DNA of 43,649 nucleotides from the NCBI GenBank assembly GCA_021795215.1, contig JAJYPS010000010.1:1-43649 (forward strand). Reading direction: 5' to 3'. This DNA comes from Actinomycetes bacterium (GTDB lineage Bacteria; Actinomycetota; Acidimicrobiia; Acidimicrobiales; JAKAOS01). A program made the position numbers and the translations under genes. Below are positions 33,073 to 41,753 of this stretch, piece by piece. The notes below the pieces were generated by a model, which did no database searches, had not been told where the DNA came from, and worked only from the letters and a program-made list of their open reading frames with translations. The stretch's first letter is position 1. Each line of letters opens with the position of its first letter.

Positions 33073-34137
33073 ATGAGCGGATCGCGCGACGGACGGCGCA
33101 TCGGGGGGCAAGGACCGAAGCGCACGGGTCGCGGCGCCGGGCGCGCGCGCGGCCCGGAGTACCTGCTCACCTTCCCCGCCGGGCTCACCCGGCTCGTGGA
33201 CGCCTGCCTGCGGGTCGACCTCGCCGGCGTCGAGACGCGTTACTCCGACGACAGCGCGCTCGTGATCACCAGCAGCAGCCCAGCGGCACGCGTCGCCAGC
33301 CTGCCCTACGCAAAGAACACCTTCGCCGTGCTCGACGAGGTCCCGCGCACGACCTTCGACGCCGCCGCGCGGACGCTGGCCGACCGGATCCGCACCTCTG
33401 CGCCCGAAGGGCTGCCGCGCATGAGAAGCTTCCGGCTCATGGCCCAGGTGGACGGCCAGCTGGCCCCGCTGGACCGGCGTGCCAAGGAGGCCCTAGAGCG
33501 GGCACTCGCCGCCCGCACCGGCGCCACGGTCAACGCGCGCGGCGGCAGCGGTGACGAGCTGTGGCTCGTCGGTCGCCGCGACCTGCCGCGGATCGTTCTC
33601 GCGCACCGGCTCTCCAAGGGCAAGAGGATGCCGGCCGCCGGCGCCCTGAGCACCGAGCTCAGCCACCTCCTCGTGCGCTTGTCCGGCCCGACCCCGGACG
33701 ACCGCTTCCTCGATCCCTTCTGCGGTAGCGGCGCCCTCGGCCGGGCCCGCGCCGCCTCGCCCGCCGCCAGCATCACCTGCTCGGACCTCGACGGCGAGCC
33801 GGACCTCACGGGCACGGGCGTCCGGTACCGCACCGAGGACGCGCTGCGGCTGGCTTCCGTGGACGACGGGTCCGTCGACGTCATCGTCACCGACCCCCCG
33901 TGGGGCGAGCACGTCGGCCCGGGCGCCGTCGCGAGCGACTTCTACGACGAGATGGCGGCCAGCTTCGCCCGGGTCCTGGACCCACGACGCGGCCGGCTGG
34001 TGCTGCTCATGGCGCGTCGCCGAGAGGACGAGGTGACCGCGAGCCTGGAGCGTCACGGCCTCACCCTCACCGGCGCCGTCCCGCTGCTTGTCAACGGCCA
34101 CCCGGCCACCGCCCTCACCGCGCTGCCGGGCCGGTGA
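33073..34137 (+). CDS. THUMP-type RNA methyltransferase
   Basis: This is a 354-aa SAM-dependent methyltransferase. The N-terminal half (YLLTFPAGLTRLVDACL through MRSFRLMAQVDGQLAPL) resembles the ferredoxin-like/THUMP RNA-binding module of the Trm14/RlmL-type group. The C-terminal Rossmann domain has motif I DPFCGSGALGRA and the DPPW catalytic loop (VTDPPWGEH). Such enzymes make N2-methylguanine in tRNA or rRNA; the exact substrate is unknown. ATG 33073 is preferred over an in-frame ATG at 33043 by composition. The stop overlaps the next (broken) gene by GTGA. It is the first gene of the right-hand region. Confidence 0.82.
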   Translation: MSGSRDGRRIGGQGPKRTGRGAGRARGPEYLLTFPAGLTRLVDACLRVDLAGVETRYSDDSALVITSSSPAARVASLPYAKNTFAVLDEVPRTTFDAAARTLADRIRTSAPEGLPRMRSFRLMAQVDGQLAPLDRRAKEALERALAARTGATVNARGGSGDELWLVGRRDLPRIVLAHRLSKGKRMPAAGALSTELSHLLVRLSGPTPDDRFLDPFCGSGALGRARAASPAASITCSDLDGEPDLTGTGVRYRTEDALRLASVDDGSVDVIVTDPPWGEHVGPGAVASDFYDEMAASFARVLDPRRGRLVLLMARRREDEVTASLERHGLTLTGAVPLLVNGHPATALTALPGR

Positions 34138-34728
34138 GGGCGCGGGTGGACGAGGGGCGGTCGACGAGGGGGACGCGGGTGTTCCTTGCCGCTCCGTACT
34201 CGCAGCTCATGGACTGGGCCCCGGGCCGGTGCTCGAGCACTGGCGCACCCGCATCGAGGGACTGCGACGGGAGCTGATCGACGCCGGGGCCGAGGTCTTC
34301 ATTGCTCACCACAACGAGTCGTGGGGGTCGGGCTGGCTGCCGCCCGAGGTCTGCACCCCGACGGACTTCCGCGCGATGGTTGCGGCCGACGTCGTCTGCG
34401 CGATGCTCGGCAGCCCGCCCTCCGGCGGTGTTACCGTAGAACTCGGGTGGGCGTCGGCGATGGCCAGGCCGGTCGTGGTCTTTTCTCGCCGGGCGGGAGC
34501 CACACGCCGCTTGTGTCCGGACTCGGCGCCGTCACCCCGACGGCCTACCTCAACGAGCCAGCCGAGTGGGACGCGACGTTCCGCAGCGAGGTGCTGGACG
34601 AGCTCGAACGGGTCAGTGCCCTCCCTGCGTCAGTGTCCGGAAACGAGGACCCGCACGCTGGCCACGTCGGACGCGCTGACGAGCAGGAGCCGGCAGCCCC
34701 GCGTCTCCGGCGGGCCGGGCCTCAGTAG
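34134..34728 (+). pseudogene. Nucleoside 2-deoxyribosyltransferase-like gene with two frameshifts
   Basis: Three successive frames together give one protein of about 198 codons. The first has TRVFLAAPYSQLMDWA. The second has VLEHWRTRIEGLRREL, GAEVFIAHHNESWG, DFRAMVAADVVCAM and SGGVTVELGWASAMARPVVVF. The third has PGGSHTPLVSGLGAVTPTAYL. This looks like the nucleoside 2-deoxyribosyltransferase-like fold (AHHNE and VELGWA blocks). Each junction needs one missing base, near 34218-34228 (GC run) and near 34481-34487 (T run). It starts GTG 34134, overlapping the methyltransferase stop. The shifts are either real mutations or homopolymer sequencing errors. Confidence 0.7.
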
Positions 34729-35846
34729 ACGACTAGGTCGTCCAGGTCCGCCGCGTGTCGCTCGGTGTGCCGGAGGAAGTCCCCCCGCACGTCCTCGGGG
34801 AGACGGCGGGTGAGGAGGTCGCCGAAGCGCTGTCGCACGAGGGGCAGCGCGTATTGGGTGCGCACGAACCCAGCGAGGCGCGGGGCCGCGGCCCGCGCCT
34901 GCCGGACCGCTGCGGCGAAGTCATCCGGGCCCAGGCCCTCGAACGAGTCGACGAGGGTGAGGTCCGGGGCGAGGTGGTTGGTGGCACAGTCCGCGCGCCG
35001 GACGACCGTGGGCACGCCGAAGCCCAGTGGCTCGCTAACCATGCGGCCCCACGAATCGCTCCGGGAGCCCACGAGCACCACGTCGACGCTGCGATAGAAG
35101 TCGCACATCCAAGCCCAGTCGCCGTACGGCCCCGTTCGCACGTGGACCCGGCTCAGGTCCCGCCCGCCGAGCTCTCGCGACCAGCGGCGCAGGACGTCAG
35201 CGGGCGTCAGGTCGTCTTCGACCACCAGGGCGCACACGAGGTGCGCCCGCTCGTCCGGGTAGGCGTCGAGGAAGGCCGCCACGACCTCCTCGATGCCCTT
35301 GGCCGGGTGGAGCAGGCCACCGCAGCCCACGAGCGGAACGTTCCCCGGGTCGGCCGCACCGGGCAGGGTGAAGGGCTGCCCGGGCACTGCTGGAGGCCGC
35401 TGTGCGATCGGCAGCAGCTCGACGACGTGGTCGCCGAGCGTCGGTGCCACGGACACGAGCCGGTCCCGCCCCCAGGCGGTGAACGTGTATGGGATGACGT
35501 CGTGGCCGGTGGACATCATCTCGCGGACGTGGGCGTCCGCATCGACGCCGTCGGACCGGGGCAGCTGCTCGCCCCCCGTCTCCGTGCCCCAGAACTCCAT
35601 CTTCCACAGCACGGTGCGGGGACGGTCGAGGGCCCTCAGCAGGTCGAGGTCCTCGGTGAAGAAGTTTGCGACGCGCAGACTGTACGGGTCGGCCGCCGCG
35701 ACCGCCCTCGCGGCCGCTGCGACGCCCCGGGTCCGGTCGAGGAAGCCGACGTCGACCATCGCCCGGCGGCGCCCTACAGTCATCACGGCCGGTGTCCCGG
35801 GCGCGAGAGAGGAGGACGGGTCAGCCACGGCCGGAGAGCTCGTCAA
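34722..35846 (-). CDS. Glycosyltransferase, GT-B fold (GT4/GT1-like)
   Basis: This protein of up to 374 aa has the C-terminal half of a GT4-type enzyme. LVGCGGLLHPAKGIEEVVAAFLDAYP is the start of the nucleotide-sugar domain, followed by VHVRTGPYGDWAWMCDFYRSVDVVLVGSRSDSWG and SEPLGFGVPTVVRR, which holds the sugar-phosphate-contacting Glu. The N-terminal half has TEDLDLLRALDRPRTVLWKMEFWG. Donor and acceptor are unknown. The start may be ATG 35846 or GTG 35828; the latter overlaps the upstream gene's TGA, the arrangement used elsewhere in this region. Its 3' end just overlaps the broken deoxyribosyltransferase gene on the other strand. Confidence 0.78.
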   Translation of the reverse strand: MTSSPAVADPSSSLAPGTPAVMTVGRRRAMVDVGFLDRTRGVAAAARAVAAADPYSLRVANFFTEDLDLLRALDRPRTVLWKMEFWGTETGGEQLPRSDGVDADAHVREMMSTGHDVIPYTFTAWGRDRLVSVAPTLGDHVVELLPIAQRPPAVPGQPFTLPGAADPGNVPLVGCGGLLHPAKGIEEVVAAFLDAYPDERAHLVCALVVEDDLTPADVLRRWSRELGGRDLSRVHVRTGPYGDWAWMCDFYRSVDVVLVGSRSDSWGRMVSEPLGFGVPTVVRRADCATNHLAPDLTLVDSFEGLGPDDFAAAVRQARAAAPRLAGFVRTQYALPLVRQRFGDLLTRRLPEDVRGDFLRHTERHAADLDDLVVY

Positions 35847-36696
35847 GGGTGAGGGGGCGGCAGCCCGCCACGACGTGGTCTTTGTAGGGAAAACGCCCGT
35901 AGCACATGGAGAAACGGTACCCCCGCGACGCGGCGTCGATGAGGTTGTGGACGGCCGAGAAGATGCCCGGCCGGAGGACGGCGTGGCGCGGGTCCCAGAC
36001 GGCCAGCAGGTCGAACAGCGTCCGGCTCTGCACGTGGGCGCACGTCACCGTACGGGCGACGACTTCGCCGGACCGGACGAAGTCTCGTACCGTGCACCCG
36101 GCCATCTCCAAGACGGTGCGCAGAGCGTCGCGCTCGGAGGCCGAGGGCGGGGTCCCGTAGCGCCACAGGACGAAGTCTGCCCAGTCGGCGAGGAAGTCTG
36201 GGAGGTCGCTGTGCTCCCGGACGCGGGTCTGCTCGTGTCGGCGCAGCAGGCGGCGGTGCCGGCGCTCGGGGTCCCCGGCGAGTTCGACGGCCACGAGATC
36301 GGACGCCGGGACGAGGACGAGTTGCCGGCCCCCGATGAGCAGGTCCGCGTGCCGATCCGTCCAGTCACGCCACGCAGGGTCCAGCGCGAGGGGGAAGGCG
36401 TAGGCCAGCGTCGCATGGTATGGGGTCTGGTCCGGGGAGACCAGGACGGACGGCCACAGCTCGCTGACCGCGACGAGCAGCGCGGCGTCCGCCCGGCTCT
36501 CGGGGGCTGCCGGCCCGTCGAGCCGAGGGCGATAGCCTCCCTGAGCCGGCACGGACGCTCGGAGGGCACCGACCAGCTCCGCGGCGGTGTCACATCTGGT
36601 CGACCCCCCGGACCCCGACAGGACGAGATGACCGCTCAACGCCCGGACCTCCCAGGACCGACCTGCGGAGGATTCCCCGCCTACAACGAGCTTCAT
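35821..36696 (-). CDS. GNAT-fold transferase-like protein
   Basis: This 291-aa protein is not confidently assigned. The C-terminal half (DLPDFLADWADFVLWRYG, TVTCAHVQSRTLF, and LRPGIFSAVHNLIDAASRGYRF with MCYGRFPYKDHV) looks like the GNAT-like domain of aminoacyl-transferases such as ATE1/Bpt or BioF2-type enzymes, where a chain of small residues precedes a YKxx motif. The N-terminal part has no clear match. It would move an acyl or aminoacyl group onto an amine; that is inference. It starts at ATG 36696 and is followed by the glycosyltransferase gene with overlapping ends. It is divergent from the PIG-L gene 38 bp away. Confidence 0.6.
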   Translation of the reverse strand: MKLVVGGESSAGRSWEVRALSGHLVLSGSGGSTRCDTAAELVGALRASVPAQGGYRPRLDGPAAPESRADAALLVAVSELWPSVLVSPDQTPYHATLAYAFPLALDPAWRDWTDRHADLLIGGRQLVLVPASDLVAVELAGDPERRHRRLLRRHEQTRVREHSDLPDFLADWADFVLWRYGTPPSASERDALRTVLEMAGCTVRDFVRSGEVVARTVTCAHVQSRTLFDLLAVWDPRHAVLRPGIFSAVHNLIDAASRGYRFSMCYGRFPYKDHVVAGCRPLTLDELSGRG

Positions 36697-36734
36697 GCCG
36701 CACCCGGCGTCCCCGGCGACCGCGGAGCGTCCGC

Positions 36735-37501
36735 GTGGTAGCGCACCTGCTCGGAGCCCGGGGACCGGTCCTGGCTGTATCGCCCCACCTCGACGACGCC
36801 GTACTGTCCGCCGGTGCCACGCTCGCTGCGCTCGTGGCGGCGGGTCGCCCCGTCACGGTGCTCACCGTCTTCGCAGGCGACCCCGGCCCGGCGCTGTCGC
36901 CGGTCGCCGAACGGCACCACGCACGCTGCGGTCTGGGGGTGGACGCTGTGGAGCGTCGCCGAGCAGAGGACCGCGCCGCGCTGACCCGGCTCGGTGCGGA
37001 CCCGCGGCACGGCGCTCTGGCCGACGCGGTCTACCGCCGGCGGGCCGACGGGGGATGAGTCTGCACCGAGGAGGGGGAGCTGTTCGACCCGCCGCCGCCC
37101 GATCCCGCGCTGGACGACGCGGTCACCGAGCTGGTGGGTCAGGCCCTTGAGGAGACGCGGAGCGGGCTGCTCCTGGGCCCCGCGGGGGTCGGCGGCCATG
37201 TGGACCACGTGCTCGTCGCCCGGGCTATGGCGCGCTGCGCCCGGGAGCGGCTCGTGCCGTCGTGACGGTGGCGCGACCAGCCGTACACCCTGTCGTCCGG
37301 AGCGGTCCCGGAGGACCCCGGCGGCGTCCTCGTCCCGTACACGCCGGGCTCGCTGGCCGCCAAGCTCGCGGCGGTCGGCTGCTACGCCTCGCAGGTCCCG
37401 ATGCTCTGGCCCGGAGGAGCCGACTGGCGGGGGCTGCTGTCCGCGTCGGGTCCCCCCTGGGAGCCCGGCGAGGAGTTCGAGCCTCATCCCGCCGCCAACT
37501 G
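36735..37501 (+). pseudogene. PIG-L (LmbE-like) deacetylase gene with two in-frame TGA codons
   Basis: The family removes N-acetyl groups from sugars such as GlcNAc-inositol. Zinc-binding SPHLDDAVLSAG near residue 17 and GGHVDHVLVARA near nt 37190-37220 are both present. The rest of the frame (TEEGELFDPPPPDPALDD, RWRDQPYTLSSG, YTPGSLAAKLAAVGCYASQ) is family-like to the stop at 37501. TGA codons at 37056-37058 and 37263-37265 break it in the same frame with no shift. At the first, Trp would fit the family. TGA ends all neighbouring genes and TGG is used for Trp, so recoding is unlikely and two nonsense mutations are the simplest reading. It starts GTG 36735. Confidence 0.72.
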
Positions 37502-38578
37502 AACGACCCGGGCCAGCTCAGCCCGCGTGCGGGAGAGCCCGTAGTGGCGGGCGACGTAGGGCCGTCCGAGGGCCCGGCATGCGTCGGGGCCGAGGCGCGT
37601 CGCGCACCGGGCGGCGGTCACCAGGTCGGGCGCCGAAGCGTCGGGCTCCACAAGGACGAGGCCGTGCTCCGGAGGGAGCATGTCCCGCAGGAAACCCGCC
37701 GGGGTGGCGAGCACAGGGGTCCCGGTGGCCACGGACTCGGCGGCGACGAGGCCGAACCCCTCCTCAGCGTCGCCCAGGCACAGGGTCAGGTGCGCGCTGC
37801 GGTAGGCGTCGGGCATGAGGTCACGGGTCCTCCAGGGCAGGATCTCCAGGTCCAGGCCAGCTCCGGCGCGCGTCGCCTTCGGGAGGAAGTCGTTGGGCCC
37901 GTAGCCGCCCGGCTGGGTGAAGCACACGACCCGGGGCCGCAGGCCGAGTCCCTGGAGGTCCCGCGCCAGGTCGAACACGCGGAGCAGGCCCTTATCCCAC
38001 GTCGGACGGCTCGCGACGAGGAGCCGGAGGTGGTCTGTGGAGGCGCGTGCCTTGTCCGAGGGGCGGAACAGGTCGGTGTCGACCCCGTTCGCCACGACCG
38101 TCACCCCGCGCGCGTGCGGCGCTCGGGCCCGGACCTGGTCCGCGACGAACTGCGACGGGACGACGAGAGTGTCCCACGCGCGGTGCGCAAGGACCTCGAG
38201 CGTGTGGGGGTACCCGACGCCACCCAGCGTGACGACCCGCGCCGCCCGGGACGGCAGGTCCAGCGACCGCTCGACGGTGACGATGATGTCGGCCTCCTCG
38301 ACGTTCCCGGCGGCCCGGGCGTCGAGACGCGGGCGGATGTGACCGTGCTCCCGGACGTAATCGTCCAAGGGAAAGGCCCCGTGTACCTCCGCCGCAAGCC
38401 CGGTGAAGCGTCGTGGCCCGCGGTCGGCGTCCTCGGCCACGCCGTGCAGGACCGTCACCTGGCCCACAGCGGTGAGGGCGCGCACGAGCTCGACGGCCAT
38501 CACCTCCGCGCCGCCGAGCGCCCGAGCCGGGTCGAACAGGGGGACCTGGAGGACGCAGATCCTGGGCCGCGGGGTCAT
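37484..38578 (-). CDS. Glycosyltransferase family 4 protein
   Basis: This 364-aa GT-B retaining glycosyltransferase has an N-terminal LGGAEVMAVELVRALTAVG and then VTVVANGVDTDLFRPSD at the domain linker. VASRPTWDKGLLRVFDLARDL starts the donor domain, and EEGFGLVAAESVATGTPVLAT carries the EX7E motif that binds the sugar nucleotide. No membrane segment is seen, so it is cytosolic or membrane-associated. It starts at ATG 38578, overlapping the TGA of the GT2 gene (ATGA), and is the last gene of the six-gene minus-strand operon. Its 3' end overlaps the end of the broken PIG-L gene by 18 bp on the opposite strand. Confidence 0.88.
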   Translation of the reverse strand: MTPRPRICVLQVPLFDPARALGGAEVMAVELVRALTAVGQVTVLHGVAEDADRGPRRFTGLAAEVHGAFPLDDYVREHGHIRPRLDARAAGNVEEADIIVTVERSLDLPSRAARVVTLGGVGYPHTLEVLAHRAWDTLVVPSQFVADQVRARAPHARGVTVVANGVDTDLFRPSDKARASTDHLRLLVASRPTWDKGLLRVFDLARDLQGLGLRPRVVCFTQPGGYGPNDFLPKATRAGAGLDLEILPWRTRDLMPDAYRSAHLTLCLGDAEEGFGLVAAESVATGTPVLATPAGFLRDMLPPEHGLVLVEPDASAPDLVTAARCATRLGPDACRALGRPYVARHYGLSRTRAELARVVQLAAG

Positions 38579-39348
38579 CGTGGGTCGTCGTCCTGGCGGA
38601 AGTTGCCGGCCACGGCGTCGGTATAGCGACGCTCGAACAGCTCCCGGTAGTACCCGGACCGGTAGCGCGCCGTACAGATGTCACCGCCGTCGAACTCGCG
38701 GGTGGAGAAGGAGCCGGCGGTGTCTCGGTAGCCGTAGACGGTGGCCGGTAGCTTGCGGAACCGCCCGGCGAGCAGCTGGTGCAACATGAAGTCGATGTCC
38801 TCCCCGTTCGTCGTTTCGTCGAAGGGATGCTCGGCCCAGAGCGAGCGACGGATCGCGAGGAGCTGGTTGAAGAACGTCGGGTGGCCGACGCTCTCGGGGT
38901 CGGTGTCGTAGATCCAGGTGGGCGGCTGGTAGGTCTCGGAGGCGGCCCAGCGCTCGGGCGCACCGTCGGCCCGGATGCGGGTCATCCCGGTGGAGATGAT
39001 GTCGGCGTCGTCGTCGTCGATCGCCGCCAGGACGAGGGCCATCGCGTCGGGCCGGAGGACGTCGTCGCCGTCGAGGTAGGCCACCCACTCGGTGTGCGCG
39101 GCCGCGAAGCCGGCGTTGCGGACCCGCCCCGCGGTGCCGCCGTTGACCCGCAGCAGCCGGGTGGACCGGCTGGCCGCGAAGGAGAGGTAGGCCTCAAGCA
39201 GGCTCGGCACCTGCGAGTCCCCGGTCGTGTCCGCGCAGCAGACGAGGTCGAAGTGGGACGTGGTCTGCGCCGCCACCGAGATCAGCGACTCGGTGAGGTA
39301 GCGCAGGTGGTGGGCCGTCACGACCAGCGTGACGACGGGCCCGGTCAC
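38575..39348 (-). CDS. Glycosyltransferase family 2 protein
   Basis: This 257-aa GT-A enzyme has the N-terminal VVTLVVTAHHLRYLTESLISV and NAGFAAAHTEWVAYLDGDDVLRPDAM, which gives the metal-binding DxD as DGDD. TFFNQLLAIRRSLW follows, with the acceptor-side NGEDIDFMLHQ, whose ED pair is the likely catalytic base. The start is GTG 39348, whose GTGA overlaps the stop of the gene upstream. The stop in turn overlaps the ATG of the GT4 gene. This coupled arrangement suggests stepwise building of one glycan with the two other transferases. Confidence 0.88.
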   Translation of the reverse strand: MTGPVVTLVVTAHHLRYLTESLISVAAQTTSHFDLVCCADTTGDSQVPSLLEAYLSFAASRSTRLLRVNGGTAGRVRNAGFAAAHTEWVAYLDGDDVLRPDAMALVLAAIDDDDADIISTGMTRIRADGAPERWAASETYQPPTWIYDTDPESVGHPTFFNQLLAIRRSLWAEHPFDETTNGEDIDFMLHQLLAGRFRKLPATVYGYRDTAGSFSTREFDGGDICTARYRSGYYRELFERRYTDAVAGNFRQDDDPR

Positions 39349-40481
39349 GACATCATCCCCAGGTGCGCGGCGAAAAGGGGCGCCGCGTCCGGGAGCGAGT
39401 TGTCGACCGCCACCCGGAACGAGCCCCGGCGGTCGGGACGCCCCAGGTACCTGGCGACCCGGGCGGCCACGAGCTCCCCGCCTGGGTCCGCGGAGCGGAT
39501 CGTGTACTCGATCCGCTCCGCGAGGCACCGCACGCCCTCTTCCTCTGACATCCCCGCGATGTGCTCGGCAACCTCCGTCATCCAGGGCCAAGCCACGAGG
39601 TGCTCGTAGCGGGTGTCCGCGAGCTGCCGCACCTGCAGGAGCATGCTCATGCTGAACCCGGGCTGCCACAGCGGGGTGAGCCCCCCGGTCGCGCACTCGT
39701 GAATGGAGGCCAGCCCCGGACTGCACAGGAGGTGCTCGGCACGACGGGCGACGCGAGCATACTCGGCCTGGGTGAGCCCGGGCCGGACCCGCACGGCGGG
39801 GTGGGCCGCCCAGTCGCGGGGGACGAGCTTGACGAGGTCTTCGCGTCCACCGGCGACGGTCACGGCGGCGGTGGGCACCCGCTCGATGAGGACTGGCAGC
39901 GCCGCCCCCAGGAACCACCGCGTGTAGTGCGCCACGAGGTCGTCGGCACCCGGCAGCCCCATCCCGCCGAAGCCGACGACCACCTCGCCGGGCACCGGAG
40001 CGGGCACGGTGGCCGACGACCACAGGCTCGCGTCGACGATGGGACGGACGTACTCACGGCGGCCCGAGGGCGGCGTCGGCCCGCCCACCAACGGGGACTG
40101 GACCAGGTGGAAGCGGGCCCCGTCGAGGGTGGGGTCGTGGCCCCACATCCAGTCCAGGGTGTCGACGACCCCGACGCAGTATCGTCGTCCGACGGCCCAG
40201 CCCGCGAACGGCGGGTTGGTGACGGACACGACGCGCGCGCCGGGCGGGGCAATGGCCTCGAACGCGCCCCAGCCGTCGGGGTGGAAGGTGTCCAGGTCGT
40301 GGAGAGTCGCCCCCGGCAGCTCCGCGAGCACGTGCTTGGCAGCGACGCCCGTCGACACGATGTGCAGGTCGTAGTGGCGGGCCACCGGCCGCAGGAGGGA
40401 CAGGAGCGTTGACGCCGGGCCGAACCCGAAGTCGGGGAACTCCAGGTAAACCGCCGGGAGGTCAGACCGAGTGGACGTCAA
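39345..40481 (-). CDS. Glycosyltransferase-like protein, probable GT-B (MurG/UGT-like)
   Basis: This 378-aa protein is inferred from fold signs only. VYLEFPDFGFGPASTLLSLLRPVARHYD is a typical GT-B N-terminal opening, VVVGFGGMGLPGADDLV starts the second domain, and VTVAGGREDL and LLCSPGLASIHECATGGLTPLW form the donor-site region seen in MurG/UGT-type enzymes. It lacks the EX7E of GT4. TTG 40481 is the only reasonable start and overlaps the 3' end of the methyltransferase gene by 20 bp; the frame remains open further up. Upstream and downstream genes are coupled to it. Confidence 0.68.
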   Translation of the reverse strand: MTSTRSDLPAVYLEFPDFGFGPASTLLSLLRPVARHYDLHIVSTGVAAKHVLAELPGATLHDLDTFHPDGWGAFEAIAPPGARVVSVTNPPFAGWAVGRRYCVGVVDTLDWMWGHDPTLDGARFHLVQSPLVGGPTPPSGRREYVRPIVDASLWSSATVPAPVPGEVVVGFGGMGLPGADDLVAHYTRWFLGAALPVLIERVPTAAVTVAGGREDLVKLVPRDWAAHPAVRVRPGLTQAEYARVARRAEHLLCSPGLASIHECATGGLTPLWQPGFSMSMLLQVRQLADTRYEHLVAWPWMTEVAEHIAGMSEEEGVRCLAERIEYTIRSADPGGELVAARVARYLGRPDRRGSFRVAVDNSLPDAAPLFAAHLGMMS

Positions 40482-41034
40482 AGAACTCGCCTTGGTGTTC
40501 GAAGGTGAAGCCTGAGTCGGCCAGGGCGTCCCGCCACCATCTGTACGGCCGGGTGATCCGCCGGAGCGGGTCGGGGACCTCCTGGTCCTCGCCCGCGTAG
40601 TAGCCGGAGACGAGCAGGAAGCGGGTGGTGTGGGCGCGCAGGTCGGCGAGGACGGCGGGTAACTCCGCTTCGGTGAGGTACAGCAGGACGCCGAGCACGA
40701 AGACGGCCTCTGCGCTCCGCGGCAGCCCGTCGCGCAGGTCGGCCCGGTGGCAGGGGAGGCCGGTGGTGAACGAGAGCGCGTACGGGCTGACGTCGTAGCC
40801 GACCGCGTCCACGCCGGCCGCCAGAAGCTCTGCGATGAGGAACCCCTTGGCGCACCCGACGTCGACCGCGGTGCGGATGTCGTGGTCACGGCAGAAGTCC
40901 CGGGCGGCGAGCCACTGCTGCGGCGCGCCCTCACCGGTAGCGGTGCGGTGGTAGCCCCGGTAGCCCTCGCCTCGCGGGTCATCGAAGTACTCGTACCCGA
41001 AGGGGTCCGGCGGGGACGGGCGGTGGCGTGTCAC
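40462..41034 (-). CDS. SAM-dependent methyltransferase (class I)
   Basis: This 190-aa Rossmann-fold methyltransferase has motif I AVDVGCAKGFLIAELLAAG, then AVGYDVSPYAL with the acidic ribose-binding residue, motif IV-like AVFVLGVLLYLTEAELPAVL, and SGYYAGEDQ. It is short and lacks a clear substrate domain. It opens with a DPFGYEYFDDP segment seen in sugar or small-molecule methyltransferases. The start is GTG 41034, which overlaps the stop of the gene upstream as GTGA; the longer frame from 41061 would lie inside that gene. The substrate is unknown, and the operon context suggests a sugar or glycan. Confidence 0.84.
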   Translation of the reverse strand: MTRHRPSPPDPFGYEYFDDPRGEGYRGYHRTATGEGAPQQWLAARDFCRDHDIRTAVDVGCAKGFLIAELLAAGVDAVGYDVSPYALSFTTGLPCHRADLRDGLPRSAEAVFVLGVLLYLTEAELPAVLADLRAHTTRFLLVSGYYAGEDQEVPDPLRRITRPYRWWRDALADSGFTFEHQGEFFDVHSV

Positions 41035-41753
41035 GACCTCGCCTCCTCGCGTCCCTGCCACAGTGCGGACACGGTCTCACCCGCGACGGCCAACTCCACA
41101 AGCTCGCCGTGCCGGGCGAGCTCGGGCAGCAGCCGCGTGTGGTCGAGGGGGTAGTGCATGTCCCGGCCGTCCCAGGGCTCGGGGTCGTGCGGGAAGAGAT
41201 TCACGGCGACGAACCGGCCGGACTCGAACAGCCGTGGGACGAGCGCCGCCGGGTCGGGGACGTGCTCGAGGACGTCGACCGCGTAGACGAGATCGTGGCG
41301 GCGGTCGCCCAGGGCATCCAACGGCCGGACGACGTCGCCCGCCCCGGTGTCGGCCGCGAGGCGCCAGCGGGCGTAGTCGAGGCTCGGGGAAGGGATGTCG
41401 TACGCCGTCACGTCGTTCCCGTCGGCCATGAGCGCCTGCGCGTCCAGGCCCACCCCGCATCCGACGTCGCCGAGGTCCCGGAGGCCCTGCGTCCTCGTGA
41501 GCCGGGCGACGAGGTCGAAGAACGGGTCCTTATGGGCCATGAAGTGGAAGTGGGTGAGGTCGTAGAGGTACCCGGTGCTCTGGGAGTAGAAGTCCTTGGC
41601 GCCGTGCCGCGCGAACTCCTCCTCGACGTACGCGCAGCACGCCTCGTAGTCGGTGAGCTCGGGACGGAACGAGGCGCCGAGGAACTCCTCGAGCCGAGTC
41701 CACGCGGCCGCGATATCCGGGTACGCGCGGGGTCGTCCCCCGCCGCCGGTCAC
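41031..41753 (-). CDS. SAM-dependent methyltransferase (class I), second copy
   Basis: This 240-aa protein has motif I LGDVGCGVGLDAQALMADG, VTAYDIPSPSLDYARWR (SAM ribose contact), LVYAVDVLEHVPDP (motif IV) and a C-terminal MHYPLDHTRLLPEL. An N-terminal helical region of about 75 residues (YEACCAYVEEEFARHGAKDFYSQ) could shape the substrate pocket. It is only distantly like the neighbouring methyltransferase, so not a duplication. It starts GTG 41753 overlapping the radical SAM stop (GTGA). Two different methyltransferases beside three glycosyltransferases fit decoration of one product. Confidence 0.86.
   Translation of the reverse strand: MTGGGGRPRAYPDIAAAWTRLEEFLGASFRPELTDYEACCAYVEEEFARHGAKDFYSQSTGYLYDLTHFHFMAHKDPFFDLVARLTRTQGLRDLGDVGCGVGLDAQALMADGNDVTAYDIPSPSLDYARWRLAADTGAGDVVRPLDALGDRRHDLVYAVDVLEHVPDPAALVPRLFESGRFVAVNLFPHDPEPWDGRDMHYPLDHTRLLPELARHGELVELAVAGETVSALWQGREEARS

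Noticed and set aside
37056-37265. TGA read as tryptophan or selenocysteine in the PIG-L gene
   Set aside because: TGA ends the neighbouring genes and TGG encodes Trp in them. No selenocysteine element was evident, so nonsense mutation or sequence error is simpler.
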